A stretch of DNA of 64,000 bases from Linanthus parryae (Eukaryota; Streptophyta; Magnoliopsida; Ericales; Polemoniaceae): NCBI GenBank assembly GCA_023055425.1, contig JALGPY010000004.1, forward strand, positions 57,497,718 through 57,561,717, in the 5' to 3' direction. The position numbers and the translations under genes were made by a program. The notes beneath the pieces are model-generated. The model was not told the DNA's origin and did not search any database. It saw nothing but the letters and a program-made list of their open reading frames with translations. Below, piece after piece: positions 1-10,724 of the stretch; position 1 is the first letter of the stretch; each line of letters opens with the position of its first letter.

Positions 1-524
1 TAAACAAGCATTACTCATGCTTATCCACGTGGGGGCTGCGAGACAGGGCCCTCGCGTACCAAAACGGGACTTGTAGGGACTTAGTGGTTTGGAGGCTAGA
101 GTAAGATATTTCGCGCCCCAGCAAAAATGAAGCCCGCGCGCGACCCTTGGTATCTGCTTTGACAGATTTATGGCCACGTGTCCCATAATCCCGGTCAACC
201 TCATAACGGTTTCAGAATACGCGGACGAAGTGCATAACGGTCCCTATATATGCGGTCGAACGTGCCGTTATGGTTGAGGTAATTAAGCCGCCATTAATGG
301 GCGCATTAACCCGCTACAACGGTCACATTCCCCACTATATATAGGATTGTTAACCCTTCATTTCAATCATCTGTACTGCTAACAACGCGGCCCATGTATT
401 GTCTCTCTCTCACAGTTGCCATTGTCTTACTCTCTTCCTACTCACTACCTTACACTTCTCTGTGTTTCTATTCTGTACTCTTGGTGTACGCTTGGATCTT
501 CCTCATCGGATCCCCCTTTACACA
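1..524 (+). repeat. 5' LTR of gypsy element (left end cut by window)
   Basis: Base 6 aligns with base 16421 in the 3' LTR, and the match runs to the shared end TACACA at 519-524. Comparison with the 3' LTR shows that about 82 bp of the left end are missing. Two TATA-like stretches (about 244-252 and 336-344) are candidate promoter elements, and a G-box-like CACGTG lies near 175. The hAT-like MITE of the 3' LTR is absent here. Confidence 0.9.
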
Positions 525-526
525 TT

Positions 527-540
527 TGGTGAACCCGACG
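527..540 (+). promoter_or_regulatory. candidate primer binding site of gypsy element
   Basis: TGGTGAACCCGACG starts two bases after the LTR end. LTR-element primer sites normally begin TGG, complementary to a tRNA CCA end, so the position fits. I could not assign a tRNA. Confidence 0.4.
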
Positions 541-1080
541 AGTACAAGGGTATGTTGATTACCTTGAAAATTCCTACTTTTTCGAAGTTAATCGAGTTTA
601 CCAAGAACGTAGAGCCTATAGTTGAGAGGCAAAGGAAGAAGCATGCCACTGAACGGTGGCTAGGAGGATCGACCATCAGGATTGGCCGATTTAACTACAA
701 GAGAGGGCGCGAGGCTGAGTTCAATACAGTCTCACCGCACAAACAGCACAAGGTTTCGACCACAGATGTCTCGCCATTACAGTGCTCCCTTGAGGAAGTG
801 ATTGATCTGTGCAAACAGTGGCGTAAAGATGGGGTCCTACCTCAACTTGAAAGGCAACCCTCTAGAGAGTAGCTAAGGGATCCAAAGTTATGTGAATGCC
901 ACGGCAAAGTCATGCATCCAAGAGCTGACTGCAAGAAGCTCAAGTGGCTTGTAAACAGGAAGATGAAGGAAGGGGAGCTGGTCATCAGCGAACAAAGACT
1001 GGATGTGCGAAACAATCCCCTCCCAGCCCATGCAGAGCAAGAGCCAAAAGACAAGGAGGTAGCTATAATCGCGATTGTGG
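541..1080 (+). pseudogene. gag C-terminal remnant of gypsy element
   Basis: The frame continues from about 550 through a stop (TAG, 870-872) to the protease part. It carries a basic stretch and a knuckle-like CECH...H..DC motif around 893-935, followed by a K/E-rich segment, as at the C-terminal end of plant Tat gag. Only about 115 codons separate the candidate primer site from this stop, whereas gag of this lineage is several hundred residues long. The leader and most of gag therefore appear deleted. Confidence 0.6.
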
Positions 1081-1862
1081 ACCTCGAAGATATTGAAGAA
1101 GACGGGCTACCTGTTGTAGCCGAAGTCCATGACGAGATGAAGGAATCGCACGGCTTCAGAAGGTTCTTTGACCAAATGAACTTTTATGAAAAGTGCCGCA
1201 AGCAGATGACAAAGGCGATCCTTAGAGTGGCAGCAAAATTTGAGGAGGATATGGTTGTCTCTAATGGAAGAGTTGTAAGGGCCTCTCGCTCAACAGAGAA
1301 GATAATGGCCTTCTCTGAAGGTGATAAGAAGACAGACGCGAGATATCAGAACCCCTTGTATGTCACAGCAGTGATTAACGATGTCGAATTCAAAATGGCA
1401 TTTGTTGATGGGGGAGCGGCCCTCAACGTAGTCTCGCTCAACACCCGGAAATTAGCAGGAATTCCTGAGAAGAAAATTATTAGGCGCCCATCTTCGTTGA
1501 TGGGATTCGGAAGCGATTCAAGGATGACAGTGGGTTGGATCCGCCTGGGACTCCAGGTAGGAAAGATAAAGTGTTCTGCCAAGTTCTATGTTATTGATGC
1601 GAACACTACATACCACATGATCATTGATCGGGCGTGTATCCATCGTTTTGATGCAGTGCCCTCAACAGCCCACCAAGTGATGAAGGCAATTTGGAATGGC
1701 AGGGTATTTGAGATACCGGCTTCGATAAACCCGTTCAACTTGAATGAGGCGCATCTAACTGAAGCAATATGGTTCACCGAAATGGCGAACGAGAAGATTC
1801 CTGGGCAAGGAGAAGGTGCATGCATGCAAAGAGGTTCCAAATGTTGCTTACCAGAAGAATAA
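1081..1862 (+). pseudogene. gypsy aspartic protease domain (decayed)
   Basis: An open frame in phase with the gag remnant contains a retropepsin-like segment. The catalytic region reads FVDGGAALNVVS with the Asp codon at 1407-1409. The usual D-T/S-G triad is DGG here, which is also seen in Tat-type proteases. A second conserved stretch (YHMIIDRACIHRF, about 1611-1650) corresponds to the C-terminal part of the fold, where relatives have a G-R/L-x-W/L-like motif. The frame closes at 1860-1862. The linker to RT (1863-2165) has several stops. Confidence 0.75.
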
Positions 1863-2165
1863 TGTTTACACCCTAAAAAGGGTGGTGAAACATGATAGCA
1901 AAGGCAAGGAGATAGAAAGCTTCTACTCCAGTGGGAAGAAATGCTATCGCGTATGATGGCGCGCCGGGGTACCCCCACCTCAACATGGGGATATCTCTGG
2001 GCAAATCAATCAACTTGAACAAGCACCAGAGGAAGACAAGCTGAAATCAGATCTACCGGAGGAAAAGTTGAAATAAGCGCCCGAATGCATGGAAGACGAA
2101 CCTAAGCCACAGAAGCAGGAGCTAAAGGAAGTATTCCTAAGCCCATCGGAAGCGAAAAAGAAGCC

Positions 2166-3566
2166 TGTGTTCTTGAGTGCGGATTTGAAGGGCGAAGAAG
2201 AAGAAAAGTTTCTAAAACTGCTCACATAGTACAAAGATGTGTTCGCTTGGAAGTACGATGAGATGCCTGGCCTTGATACAGGAGTGACAATGCATAGGTT
2301 GGATGTTGTCCCGGGTCCAAGCCGGTAAAACAGAGTGCAAGGAGCTTCAGACGTGAGATCAACATGAAGATCAAGGAGGAAATACACAAGCTGCTGAGCG
2401 CCAAATTCATTGAACCCAACCATCATCCTACTTGGTTGGCCAACATTGTGCCAGTTGTCAAGAAAAATGGCCAGCTTCGCATCTGTGTGGATTTCAAAGA
2501 TCTCAACCGCTTCTTTCCCAAGGACGACTTCCCATTACCAAACATAGACCTGCAAATTAACTCTAGCGCATGACATAGGATGTTCAGTTTCATGGATGGG
2601 TTTAGCGGGTATAATCAAATCAAGATGGACCCTTAAGATGCGAGGAAAACCGCGTTCATCACGCCAGTTGGAGTTTTCAACTACACAATTATGCCCTTTG
2701 GATTGAAGAATGCGGGCGCAACTTATCAACGTGCCATGATGGATCTATTCCATGATATGATGCATCAGGAAGTGGAATTCTATGTTGCTGATTTGGTCAT
2801 CAAGTCAAAAGAAGAAGTAGATCATCTCGGAGACTTGCGTAAGGTGTTCGAAAGGTGCAGGAGCTTTCAACTAAATATGAACCCAATGAAGTGCGCATTT
2901 GGGGTAACTTCAGGGAAATTTTTGGGGTGTGTGATCCACCGCCATGGGATTGAGCCTGACCCTGCGAAGATTTTAGCTATCACCAGCATGGTGACACCCC
3001 GCAACCAAAGCACATTGAAGACATTCTTGGGAAAGCTATCCTATCTGCAAAGATTTGTGCCAGCGATTGCAGAGCTGACCTTCTGTTTCGGTGATCTTCT
3101 CAAGAAAAATGTTGTGTCTGATTGGACGAAAGAGCATCAAGCAACATTCGAGAAGCTGAAGGACTTGTTGACATCACCACGTGAATTTATCGCGCCTCAA
3201 TTAGGGTCACCACTTCTGCTATATCGGACGTCGACAAGGAGGTCTATAGGAGCACATTTGGCTCAAAAACATGAAGGACAGGAAAGACCAATCTATTACA
3301 TATCTCGCGTGGTGCAGTCGGCTGAGTCCATGTACACTGACATAGAACTCCATTTCCTTGCTTTATTTTTCATCATAGGGAAGTTAAAGCACTATTTTGC
3401 CTCTCACAAAGTGGTGGTAATCACAAAGAGTGACCCCATACGGTATCTCTTGAGTCATTCTTCCCCCTGTGGAAGGCTAGCAAAATGGTATATGACCATT
3501 TCGCAGTATGATATCACGTGCGCTCATCCAAAAGCGATTAAGTCTCAGGAAGTGGCAGATTTATAG
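2166..3566 (+). pseudogene. gypsy reverse transcriptase and connecting RNase H-like domain (decayed)
   Basis: The frame opens with YKDVFAW-like and DEMPGLD motifs (2220-2275), the usual lead-in to RT in this lineage. It continues with VKKNGQLRICVDFKDLN (about 2457-2506), DDFPLPNIDL, then MPFGLKNAGATYQ (2691-2729). The catalytic box reads YVAD at 2781-2792 instead of YVDD, which removes one metal-binding aspartate. Downstream IYYISR and the SAE..Y...E segment match the RNase H-like region of gypsy RTs. In-frame stops occur near 2219, 2328, 2571 and 2635, and there is a frame change near 2350. The frame ends at 3566, about 100 bp before the CACTA insertion. Confidence 0.88.
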
Positions 3567-3989
3567 GCACAGTTCCCAGACAACAATCATGAGCCAATGG
3601 TAGAGGAGGATCTTGAAGGACCTGAGATTTATGCAATTGAATCACTATATTGGAAGCTACATTTCCACTACAACAAATCCTACATCCGTTGACTTAAAAA
3701 TTTGTCGCTAGAAAGGCCAAATATGTTGGTAGAAATTCTATCGACAAATTATTTTTTGACGCAAAATTGTCACTACAACTCGGTCGTTAGTATTAAAGCC
3801 GACAAACCCCATGTATGTCGGCAGAAGAAAAAAAGGCGACATCAATTTATGTCGACAGTTTAAATCTAACAACAAATCGTTTATGTCGCTAGTACAACTA
3901 CCGACAAGCAAATTTTAGTAGTTTATGTAGACAAGTACAAAAATTATTTGTCACCAGTTGATATGTTTCTCACTATTGCATCTTCATGG

Positions 3990-4867
3990 CGACTCACATG
4001 TTTGTCGCCAGTATCACGACCGAATAAAAAAAATACATGCACCAAAATTCCAAACATGAATCATAAACATTCACAATTGTTCTTAAAGCCATAATCAACA
4101 AGCCATAACTTGGCGTTTTACATAAAAAAACGAAACGGACCACATAATTGGTGTTTTGCATCAACAACTAAGAGTACATCACCATTGCAACTAATCGTAT
4201 TCCACCATATGGTGGAGTCGTAGACGCAGGTTCCAGTTAACATCAATCACTAATAATAGTCATATTTTACCATATCTTTGTTATGTTCTACTATCTAGCT
4301 AGGATATGTTGTAGTAAATAAAACTCGTGTTCGTACTGAAGACGTAGCAAGAGTGCGTGGAAGTTTTCACTGCCATGGTTCCTTGGTGAACTGAACTCTA
4401 TCATACCACCAACTAGCCCAAAATGCAACTCCAATCATGAAATTTTGCAAACAAGAATCACTTTCTTAATTTCAGATAAGAAAAAATATCAAATGTAAAA
4501 ACATTCAACGTACCATAGAATATTTACAGAAAATGTACTTATTAGGATGGCAATTCTAGGTGTTGACTCTAACACTCTTGAACCGACTTAAAAGATATCC
4601 TAACTAAAAAATACATGGAGCATCAATTTTCCATCAGTTCATCGCTCATGGTGTTTTAGATTTTCTAGCTCATGCTGTGACAGATCACCAATCAACGCAG
4701 GTGAGCCATAAAATATTTCAAGAAATATAACAATCATGAAGCTAATCTCAGGATTGCTTGCGCGACACCTTTAAACTTGATCATTATATTGAAATGAAAT
4801 TTATTTACAAATATCGGAAACAACCTTTTTTTTAAGAAGAATCATTTATTTATAATATTATCGAAGT
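3990..4867. other. CACTA interior without recognisable gene
   Basis: AT-rich sequence inside the CACTA element. Beyond scattered short ORFs I see no coding signal or repeat. Confidence 0.5.
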
Positions 4868-5227
4868 CTATCGCAGCCCAGCATAGAAACTGATAACCAA
4901 GTAAGAAACATATGTGAATTTCTCCCATTCCTCAACAGATGGCATATCGTAACTATCTTCAATATTTTCTGCTGAGAAATCTCCCATCGAATTCAACTCC
5001 AGAGCTTCATTGTGTTTGTAGGCAGGCAAATACCATACAGGCACAACTTTCCATGTTATTAGCTCTTCAACTTTTCTGATGATACGAGATGTCTCCTCGT
5101 ATGCATCTTCTGCCATTATATCCAAAATCCTAGCACAACAGTTAACACCTCCAAAGAACTTCGCTATTTGTAACAGCATACACGAGTCTTGCTGAAACAA
5201 CTTGGAATAACTAGTTCCACTAATCAT
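4868..5227 (-). pseudogene. uncharacterised captured reading frame in CACTA element
   Basis: A 119-codon open frame with ordinary protein composition: hydrophobic/acidic alternation, a WKVVPVWYLPAY stretch at about residues 59-70, and a C-terminal EEWEKFTYVSY. I do not recognise the family. It lies upstream (in CACTA coordinates) of the UNG fragment, separated by about 800 bp of AT-rich DNA, so it may be an exon of another captured gene. A spurious ORF cannot be excluded. Confidence 0.35.
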
Positions 5228-6009
5228 TCAATCACTTACTACATCAAATCAACTGCAAGTAAATGTAAATAATTCAGGATATCATAATCGACTTCAAGAC
5301 AATTGCTTATCATTCAATCTAATGATTACTATAGAGTGCCATGTTCTTCCTAAACCAGTCCAAGTGTAATGCATAAGCTCTTGTCATAGACTACTGAAGA
5401 TGAGCAATACCCTTATCCACGAAACTAAGCATTCTAAAGCATTACGCCTGAAGCATTACACATAACGGTGAAATATAACGACTAAATTGATTATTGAACA
5501 AGTACCTCAGATAATGATATTTTTAGCCATAAAATTGTAAGTTGGCATGCCTCCTAGCCCAAAATTTGCTTCAACCATAGTATAAAACTCCATTCTAGCA
5601 AAACTTCAACAACACTGTAGTCAATATGAAAACCATTTGAAGTTCCAACTCCAGAGTAACATATAGTTGAAACAGCTTTCACATAGTTTCAAATTGAAGT
5701 TACCCATAATTGCATATTAAAAACTTAAATCTTGAATTACAGCAGTACCCTCAATGATTAATCCTTCAGACACTGACTATGCAAACAAGTTGTCATCTGT
5801 GTTCACAAGTTCACATTTTACTTAACATAGTTTTTGGGAAAAAAAAAAGAACAACTTATTTTACCTCCATGGATAGACACACAATAGCAACAAAAATCCA
5901 ATTTGAATGAAATAAACATAAAACCCAGATTGAATTAAATCAAGATATACACCAAGAATCAACACAATAACGAACACCATCAAAGAACACCATGTATATG
6001 CATGTATAC

Positions 6010-6375
6010 CTTCTTAAGGGCGTTGCTTTGATTGAGACCATCGAACACCGTTGTAATCCCTCTCCTCTTCATATTTACTTTCCGACCCATCCAGATTGAA
6101 ATTTGTCTGACCAGGCCCATGGTATGGATCCTACAAAAGTAAAATATTACTACCATACGCGAATTCAAAGTAGATAATTACATCACCATCATTATGTGAC
6201 TTTCACACCTACTGTATCACGGGTGGGTTAATAATATTCGATGTTTGTATTTGTCTAGAAATCGCAAGTAGTAGTAGGGCACTAAATGGCATAAATCGAG
6301 CGGATAGATAATACCTGACCAATGATAACAGCTTTGACCCTGTCAAAGGGGGTGGCATTGAGGGCATAAAAAGAG
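6010..6375 (-). pseudogene. UNG: uracil-DNA glycosylase (UNG) fragment, two exon pieces
   Basis: Uracil-DNA glycosylase removes uracil from DNA in base-excision repair. On the minus strand 6375-6315 encodes ALNATPFDRVKAVIIGQ, followed by a splice donor (CAG|GTATTATC). After about 184 bp an acceptor (TTTTGTAG) is followed at 6130 by DPYHGPGQ. Together these are the family's catalytic water-activating loop (GQDPYHGPGQ), split by an intron. After GPGQ the sequence no longer follows the family (no GLSFSV). The C-terminal DNA-binding and HPSPLS-type regions are absent, so no enzyme can result. It lies downstream of the captured F-box 5' end, on the same strand, which would make a chimeric transcript. 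Confidence 0.78.
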
Positions 6376-6467
6376 TGTATAAACTTATAAATCACACAGA
6401 TATCAAAAAAAGAACATTTAAAATTCAGTAATAAAGTATCAAGATTCAGGATAGAGCTGCTCAGTAC

Positions 6468-6922
6468 CAGTAAATCCATGGAAAGAGACTCCAGCCTCGA
6501 TTCAGATTCCACATCTCCAGCAAAAGGGGTTTTAGGCGTCCTCATCACATGATTTACATCAAAAACATCCGAAATCTGAAACCTAAAACCCTCACTTGCA
6601 GGAGTCTTGGGAATCCTCAGCACATTACTGTTCATAGCAAGTCCAGACATAGGACTCAAAACAATCCTCTCAGGCGACATCATCAATGGACTCCCACGGA
6701 AGCCATTACTCTGAATCACACCGCCGCTATCCTTATCGGAGACTTCCAGAACCGCTATCATCTTATTCCCCGGATCCTTACAAAATTTCGCACCTGAAGA
6801 GGTTTTGCTGTTCCAGAGCTGAGCAAGAGCGCCTGGCCACAAGTACTTGTTTCTCGAGCTCCGGATCCGCCTCTTTGCTTCGGAGTCTTCGATTGCCTCT
6901 CCTTTGGCGAGACTTTCCCCAT
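6468..6922 (-). pseudogene. 5' end of an FBS4-like F-box protein gene, captured by CACTA
   Basis: The probable start is ATG at 6922-6920 (MGKVSPKERQSKTPKQ). After a frame change near residue 25 the reading continues NKYLWPGALAQL, then SSGAKFCKDPGNKMIAVLEV, SPERIVLSPMSGL, two PKTP motifs, and ends RLESLSMDLL at a GT splice donor (6467-6466). This order (MGKVSP start, KYL.PGALAQL, PKTP, then LESLPMDLL opening the F-box) resembles the plant FBS/F-box stress-induced family as I remember it. Such proteins are substrate adaptors of SCF ubiquitin ligases. The F-box proper and the rest of the gene are missing. A frameshift and missense changes make it a pseudogene. Confidence 0.62.
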
Positions 6923-7110
6923 TTTCAAATCGATTCAAAAAAGCTTCAATCTTTCAAATAAATTGCCTGGAAACAGCAGACGACAACACTGAAGGGGGGC
7001 TATCACCGAGAAATCAATATTTTGGTTTCGTTTGCCGCAGAAACCCTAGAATTTGATAGAGAAACGCCCAAAGAAATGAGAGAGAGAGAGATATATCAAT
7101 AGAGAGTTCA
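6923..7110 (-). promoter_or_regulatory. captured 5' leader of the F-box gene fragment
   Basis: Upstream of the captured ATG the minus strand carries a CT-microsatellite (plus-strand AGAGAGAGAG, 7079-7090) and a TCTAGGGTTT motif, both common in plant 5' untranslated leaders. Part of the leader seems to have been captured with the coding part. Confidence 0.5.
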
Positions 7111-7401
7111 ATTTGGTTTCCTCTATTATTATTATTTTAATTTCGGTTACCTCTCTCCATTTTTTTTTGGCAGGAGTTGCAAATTGGGTATGTCACTATA
7201 TAAGTAGTTGTCAAACTTTAATAATTAGCTACAATCATGGACTAAATTTTTGGGTAGAATAAAATAAAAACCAAAAGGTCGACAAAAAAAATTATATGCA
7301 TCGACAAACACAAATATTGTAGATTAATCGCGCAACTAGCTACATAAATCCGTCTGTCGACAAAGAAACTGTCAACAAAGGTCATATTTGTTGTAGTGTT
7401 C

Positions 7402-8180
7402 GACGGGTCATCAACAAAAAAAGGAGGAGGAATTGATGTTGTCTTGACCAAGCCAGACGGGGAAGTAAGCCAAATGTCAACTAAGTTAGATTTCCCAGTT
7501 ACTAACAATGAGGCGGAATATGAGGCTCTAATTGCAGGGCTCCTCGCATCCAAGGCATTGGAAGTAAACAACTTGATGGCCATGGGAGATTCGAAGCTCA
7601 TTGTCAAACAGGCCTCAGGCGAGTATGGCTTGAAGGAGATCAACATGTTAACTTATAGGACTATGGTTCAGAAGATGGTGGAACAGTTCCATGATGTCAA
7701 GTATGAGCATACTCCTAGAGCTAACAACCGACACGCAGATGCCTTAGCCACCTTGGGATCCAAAATCAGTGCAGAAAAATTTCCAGCAAGGATTTTGATC
7801 GAAGTCAGAACCACCCCAGCTCTAGCACAAGGTCTATGCGAAGAGGAACCTGCAGAAGCTGAAGACTGGAGGGCGCCAATACTGCATGCGATTGCTGAGG
7901 GAATGAGCAAAGAGAACTGGGCATCCAAAAAGGGGTTCAGTGTTCATGATAATTCCCTCTAATTTAAGGGATCACGAGGAGTGCACATTCAATGTGTCTC
8001 ACAAAAAGAAGGACAGGCACTACTATAGAAAATTTACCAACACTTCTGTGGAGAAAATGAAGTGTCAATTTATAGAAAAGCTCAGAGATATGGGATTCAT
8101 TGGCCGGAAATGTCAACATACGCTGCAATCATTCAAGGGAACTGCGACAATTGCGCATTGGTCAAAGATTCTTTAGAAAT
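7402..8180 (+). pseudogene. gypsy RNase H domain (Tat-type additional RNase H)
   Basis: Directly after the CACTA element and its TTC duplication the gypsy frame resumes with DGSSTKKGGG. It continues TNNEAEYEALIAGL, DSKLIVKQ.SGEY and ANNRHADALATLGS. These carry the D, E, D and D positions of a plant RNase H (first Asp about 7402, Glu in NEAEYEAL about 7510, Asp in GDSKL about 7590, Asp in HADALA about 7738). The frame closes at 7960-7962 in a linker that is frameshifted before integrase. The domain core looks better preserved than RT. Confidence 0.85.
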
Positions 8181-9427
8181 TTCTGCAATCGATGATGACA
8201 CGGATTAGAGGAAGTTGTTGTTTGATTATTTGAAGGAAGGAGTTGAACCATCCCACCAAAAGGAAGATGAAAAGCTTAAAAGAAAGGCAACCCGGTATGT
8301 CGTAAAGGAAAACATACTCTGGTGAAGAGGTCACGAGGGGAATCTGCTCAGATGTTTAGATAGCAAAGAAGCGCTAGAAGTAATGGATTTGTCTCATCAA
8401 GTGGAGCACCAAGGGGGCGCGAAGTTATGCAGACAACTCCTCACTGTTGGTTATTTCTGGCCCACAATGATAGCAGATTGTCGCACCAAGGTCAAAAGGT
8501 GTCAAGAATTCCAGTTCAAGGGCAACCTTCTACACGCCCTTGCTTCAGACTTGCATGCGTTGGGAACACCTTGGCCATTTCATACGTGGGCCTTGGATTT
8601 TATTGGCCCATCCGACCAGCCTCGCATGGGAATCAGTTCATCCTGACCGCGACTGAGAAATTCACCAAGTTGGTGGAAGCGGTGCTACTCAAGACAGCAA
8701 ATGCACTGGCGGTTGTTAACTTTATTCAAGAGAATATTATACACCGCTTTCGGATTCCCAATTCCATTATCTCTGAAAACGGGACCCCTTTCGTGAATAG
8801 ACAAGTGGTTGTGAAGCTAGCAGAATACAACATAAGACAGGTGTGCTCCACACACTATTATCCGAAGGGTAATGGACAAGCAGAGGCGACAAACAAGACA
8901 TTGCTGAGGATCCTAAGTAAAATGGTCGTAGATGATCACAGGAAGTGGGAAAATTCCCTAAGCCTGGCTTTGTGGGCATATCGCACATCACCAAGGACTC
9001 CTACAGGAGTCTCTCCTTTCCTTTTATGCTATGAGGTAGAGGTTGTTGTCCCAGCTGAAATCAAAGTTAAGTCTGCAAGGATAGCCTTTCATGTTTTGTA
9101 CGAGAATTAACGTGATCACGATCTCACCTTGCTGGAAGAAAAACGTGACGAGGCCAAGAGAACTAACACAAGGTACATGGAAAGGATTGCTCGCGCATAC
9201 AACAAAATTGTCCACAACGGGACTTTGCAGTTGGAGATCTGGTTTTACGAGCTTCAGATCACTGTATGCGAGAGGCAGCTCACCCTAAGTTCGCTTCTAA
9301 CTAGGAAGGACTGTTCGAAGTCAAAGAATTGTTCGATAGTGGCTACTGCACCATTCAGAGACTTCATGGGACTACAACAACTCCAAGCCCAATCAACATG
9401 CGCTGGATCAAGAAGTACTATCCTTAG
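8181..9427 (+). pseudogene. gypsy integrase and pol C-terminus (decayed)
   Basis: An HHCC-like zinc finger (HQVEHQGG...CRTKVKRCQEF, about 8395-8515) has its last Cys replaced. The catalytic core follows: Asp codon 8595-8597 in LDFIGP, a frameshift near 8637, the second position GAA (Glu) at 8775-8777 where relatives have Asp in SDNGTPF, and Glu at 8883-8885 in GQAEATNK. The C-terminal part has LLEEKRDEA and YNK segments (about 9130-9210), then a frame change. It ends INMRWIKKYYP with stop TAG at 9425-9427, which is the usual pol end of Tat elements. An in-frame stop lies at 9107-9109. Confidence 0.87.
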
Positions 9428-9642
9428 ATTTGTCTATTTGCTTTTCAATTCATATGTTTTATCGCTTCTTAGTTCATATGTATTCTGCTTTGCTTCCTCC
9501 CATATGAGGAATTTGTTCTCTTACTCCTCCCATATGAGGATGCTTTTATGATAAAATGACTCTCCCATATGAGAGAAATCTATCAAATTATTGTCTTTTT
9601 GCTCCATTTACTTAATTGTTCATATTACTCATATCTGTTAAC

Positions 9643-9940
9643 TCAAAGCCTATCTGCCTGGATAGCAACGACAACAAAACATAATCCTATGACATCCAAA
9701 GCCTATCTGCCTAGATAGCAGCGATAACTAAACTTGATCCTATGAGATCCAAAGCCTATCTGCCTAGATAGCAGCGATAACAAACATGTTCATATGAGAT
9801 CCAAATCCTATCTGCCTAGATTGCAGCGATAAAAATAAATGATCCTATGCGGTCCAAAGCCCATCTGCCTAGATAGCAACAATAACAAAAACGATCCTAT
9901 GCGATCCAAAGCCTATCTGTCTAGGTAGAAACTCATTCAA
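9643..9940 (+). repeat. 52-53-bp tandem repeat, six copies, in gypsy 3' region
   Basis: The phrase CCTATCTGCCTAGATAGCAG recurs starting at 9649, 9702, 9754, 9807, 9860 and 9912, a period of 52-53 bp. Each unit also carries a GATCCTATGNGATCCAAAG segment. The core CTATCTGCCTAGATAG is a 6-bp-stem hairpin with a GCCT loop. Diverged single echoes occur near 10078. A short CCCATATGAGGA repeat precedes it at 9500-9575. Such arrays between pol and the 3' LTR are common in Tat/Ogre elements. Confidence 0.85.
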
Positions 9941-10159
9941 AGGTTATATGTCTAAACAACAACGAAACACGGCCAAAGTCTATGTATAGCAAGTCAATAG
10001 GCGAAGTTACAGTCTACTATAGTAGACAAAACAACAAATGGAAAGCATACTTTCATAACAGTCAAATGAGGCTTACAACTTATCTGTTTAGATAGCAGCT
10101 TAAAGCAAAGCTTACAACAAGGAAAAAAATTCAATCAAAATTAAGTGTTCTCAAGGAAC

Positions 10160-10724
10160 ATTCCTACGAAAAACCCTAAAGCTACGAAACTTGGCGCTGT
10201 TGTCGACGTCCTCGACCAGAACAGAGCTCTTGCTCATACCTTGACCTGGCAAGATGCCAGATGAACTTCATGCCATGAAGGCTGCTGATGTGAAGAAAAA
10301 TGGGAGAACAGCTCATGGGGTAGGAAATTAATCGTGCGCAACGAATAAACACACCCATTTGTTGCGACCTCGCCAAAACACTGGTTGCAAATATTTCTCC
10401 GCCGGAGAACCGACAGAGATGCACACCACTCATTAATTTCTAGTAGAAGAATTGGTGCAAAGTTTGCCTGAGGGCCACCGCAGATGACCCCTGCAAACAT
10501 AATGAACGAAAGATGTCTTCATTCCAACGAAAAAGCTTACACAATTGTTCTTCGGAAAGACCAGGAGAATCAGGGGCCATTCCGGCGAAGTCCTTGGGAA
10601 CCATTTCTATAGCAAAGCGCACAAATTCAAGCTTGGAAGACCAGAGCTGATACGGATAAAAAATGGTAAAAGAGCAATGAAAAGAGTTGTGAGGACTCAC
10701 TGCAGATGACATTTTGTCAATCAC
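10160..10724 (-). pseudogene. small antisense reading frame in gypsy 3' region
   Basis: On the minus strand a TATA box (CTATATAAAC, about 10770) lies about 50 bp upstream of ATG at 10712 (MSSAVSPHN...). A frame of about 90 codons follows, with SKLEFVRFAIEMVPKDFAGMAPDS and LCKLFRWNEDIF as its most protein-like parts. A GTGAGT donor right after the start and a CAG acceptor before the SKLEF part suggest a small intron. A second frame to 10182 may be a further exon. I do not recognise the protein. Antisense extra ORFs between pol and the 3' LTR are described in Tat-lineage elements. Confidence 0.4.

Larger units (their letters stand above)
3666..7398. mobile_element. CACTA (En/Spm-type) transposon carrying plant gene fragments (Pack-CACTA-like)
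   Basis: The element begins CACTACAACAAAT and ends with the reverse complement ATTTGTTGTAGTG. It is flanked by the 3-bp target duplication TTC (3663-3665 and 7399-7401), as expected for CACTA elements. Subterminal DNA at both ends is full of short variants of TTTGTCGCTAG / TATGTCGNCAG, in opposite orientation at the two ends, resembling transposase-binding repeats. I see no transposase gene, so the element should be non-autonomous. Inside, on the minus strand, are pieces of an FBS4-like F-box gene, uracil-DNA glycosylase and an unidentified reading frame. The insertion interrupts the gypsy RNase H just before its FDGSS motif. Confidence 0.93.

Noticed and set aside
6010..6922. A functional UNG or F-box gene on the minus strand
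   Set aside because: Only the catalytic loop of UNG and the part before the F-box are present, with a frameshift. Both lie inside a transposon as captured pieces.
9643..9940. Regular 52-53-bp repeats resembling a CRISPR array
   Set aside because: Whole units are repeated without unique spacers, and the context is a plant retrotransposon. It is an ordinary tandem repeat.
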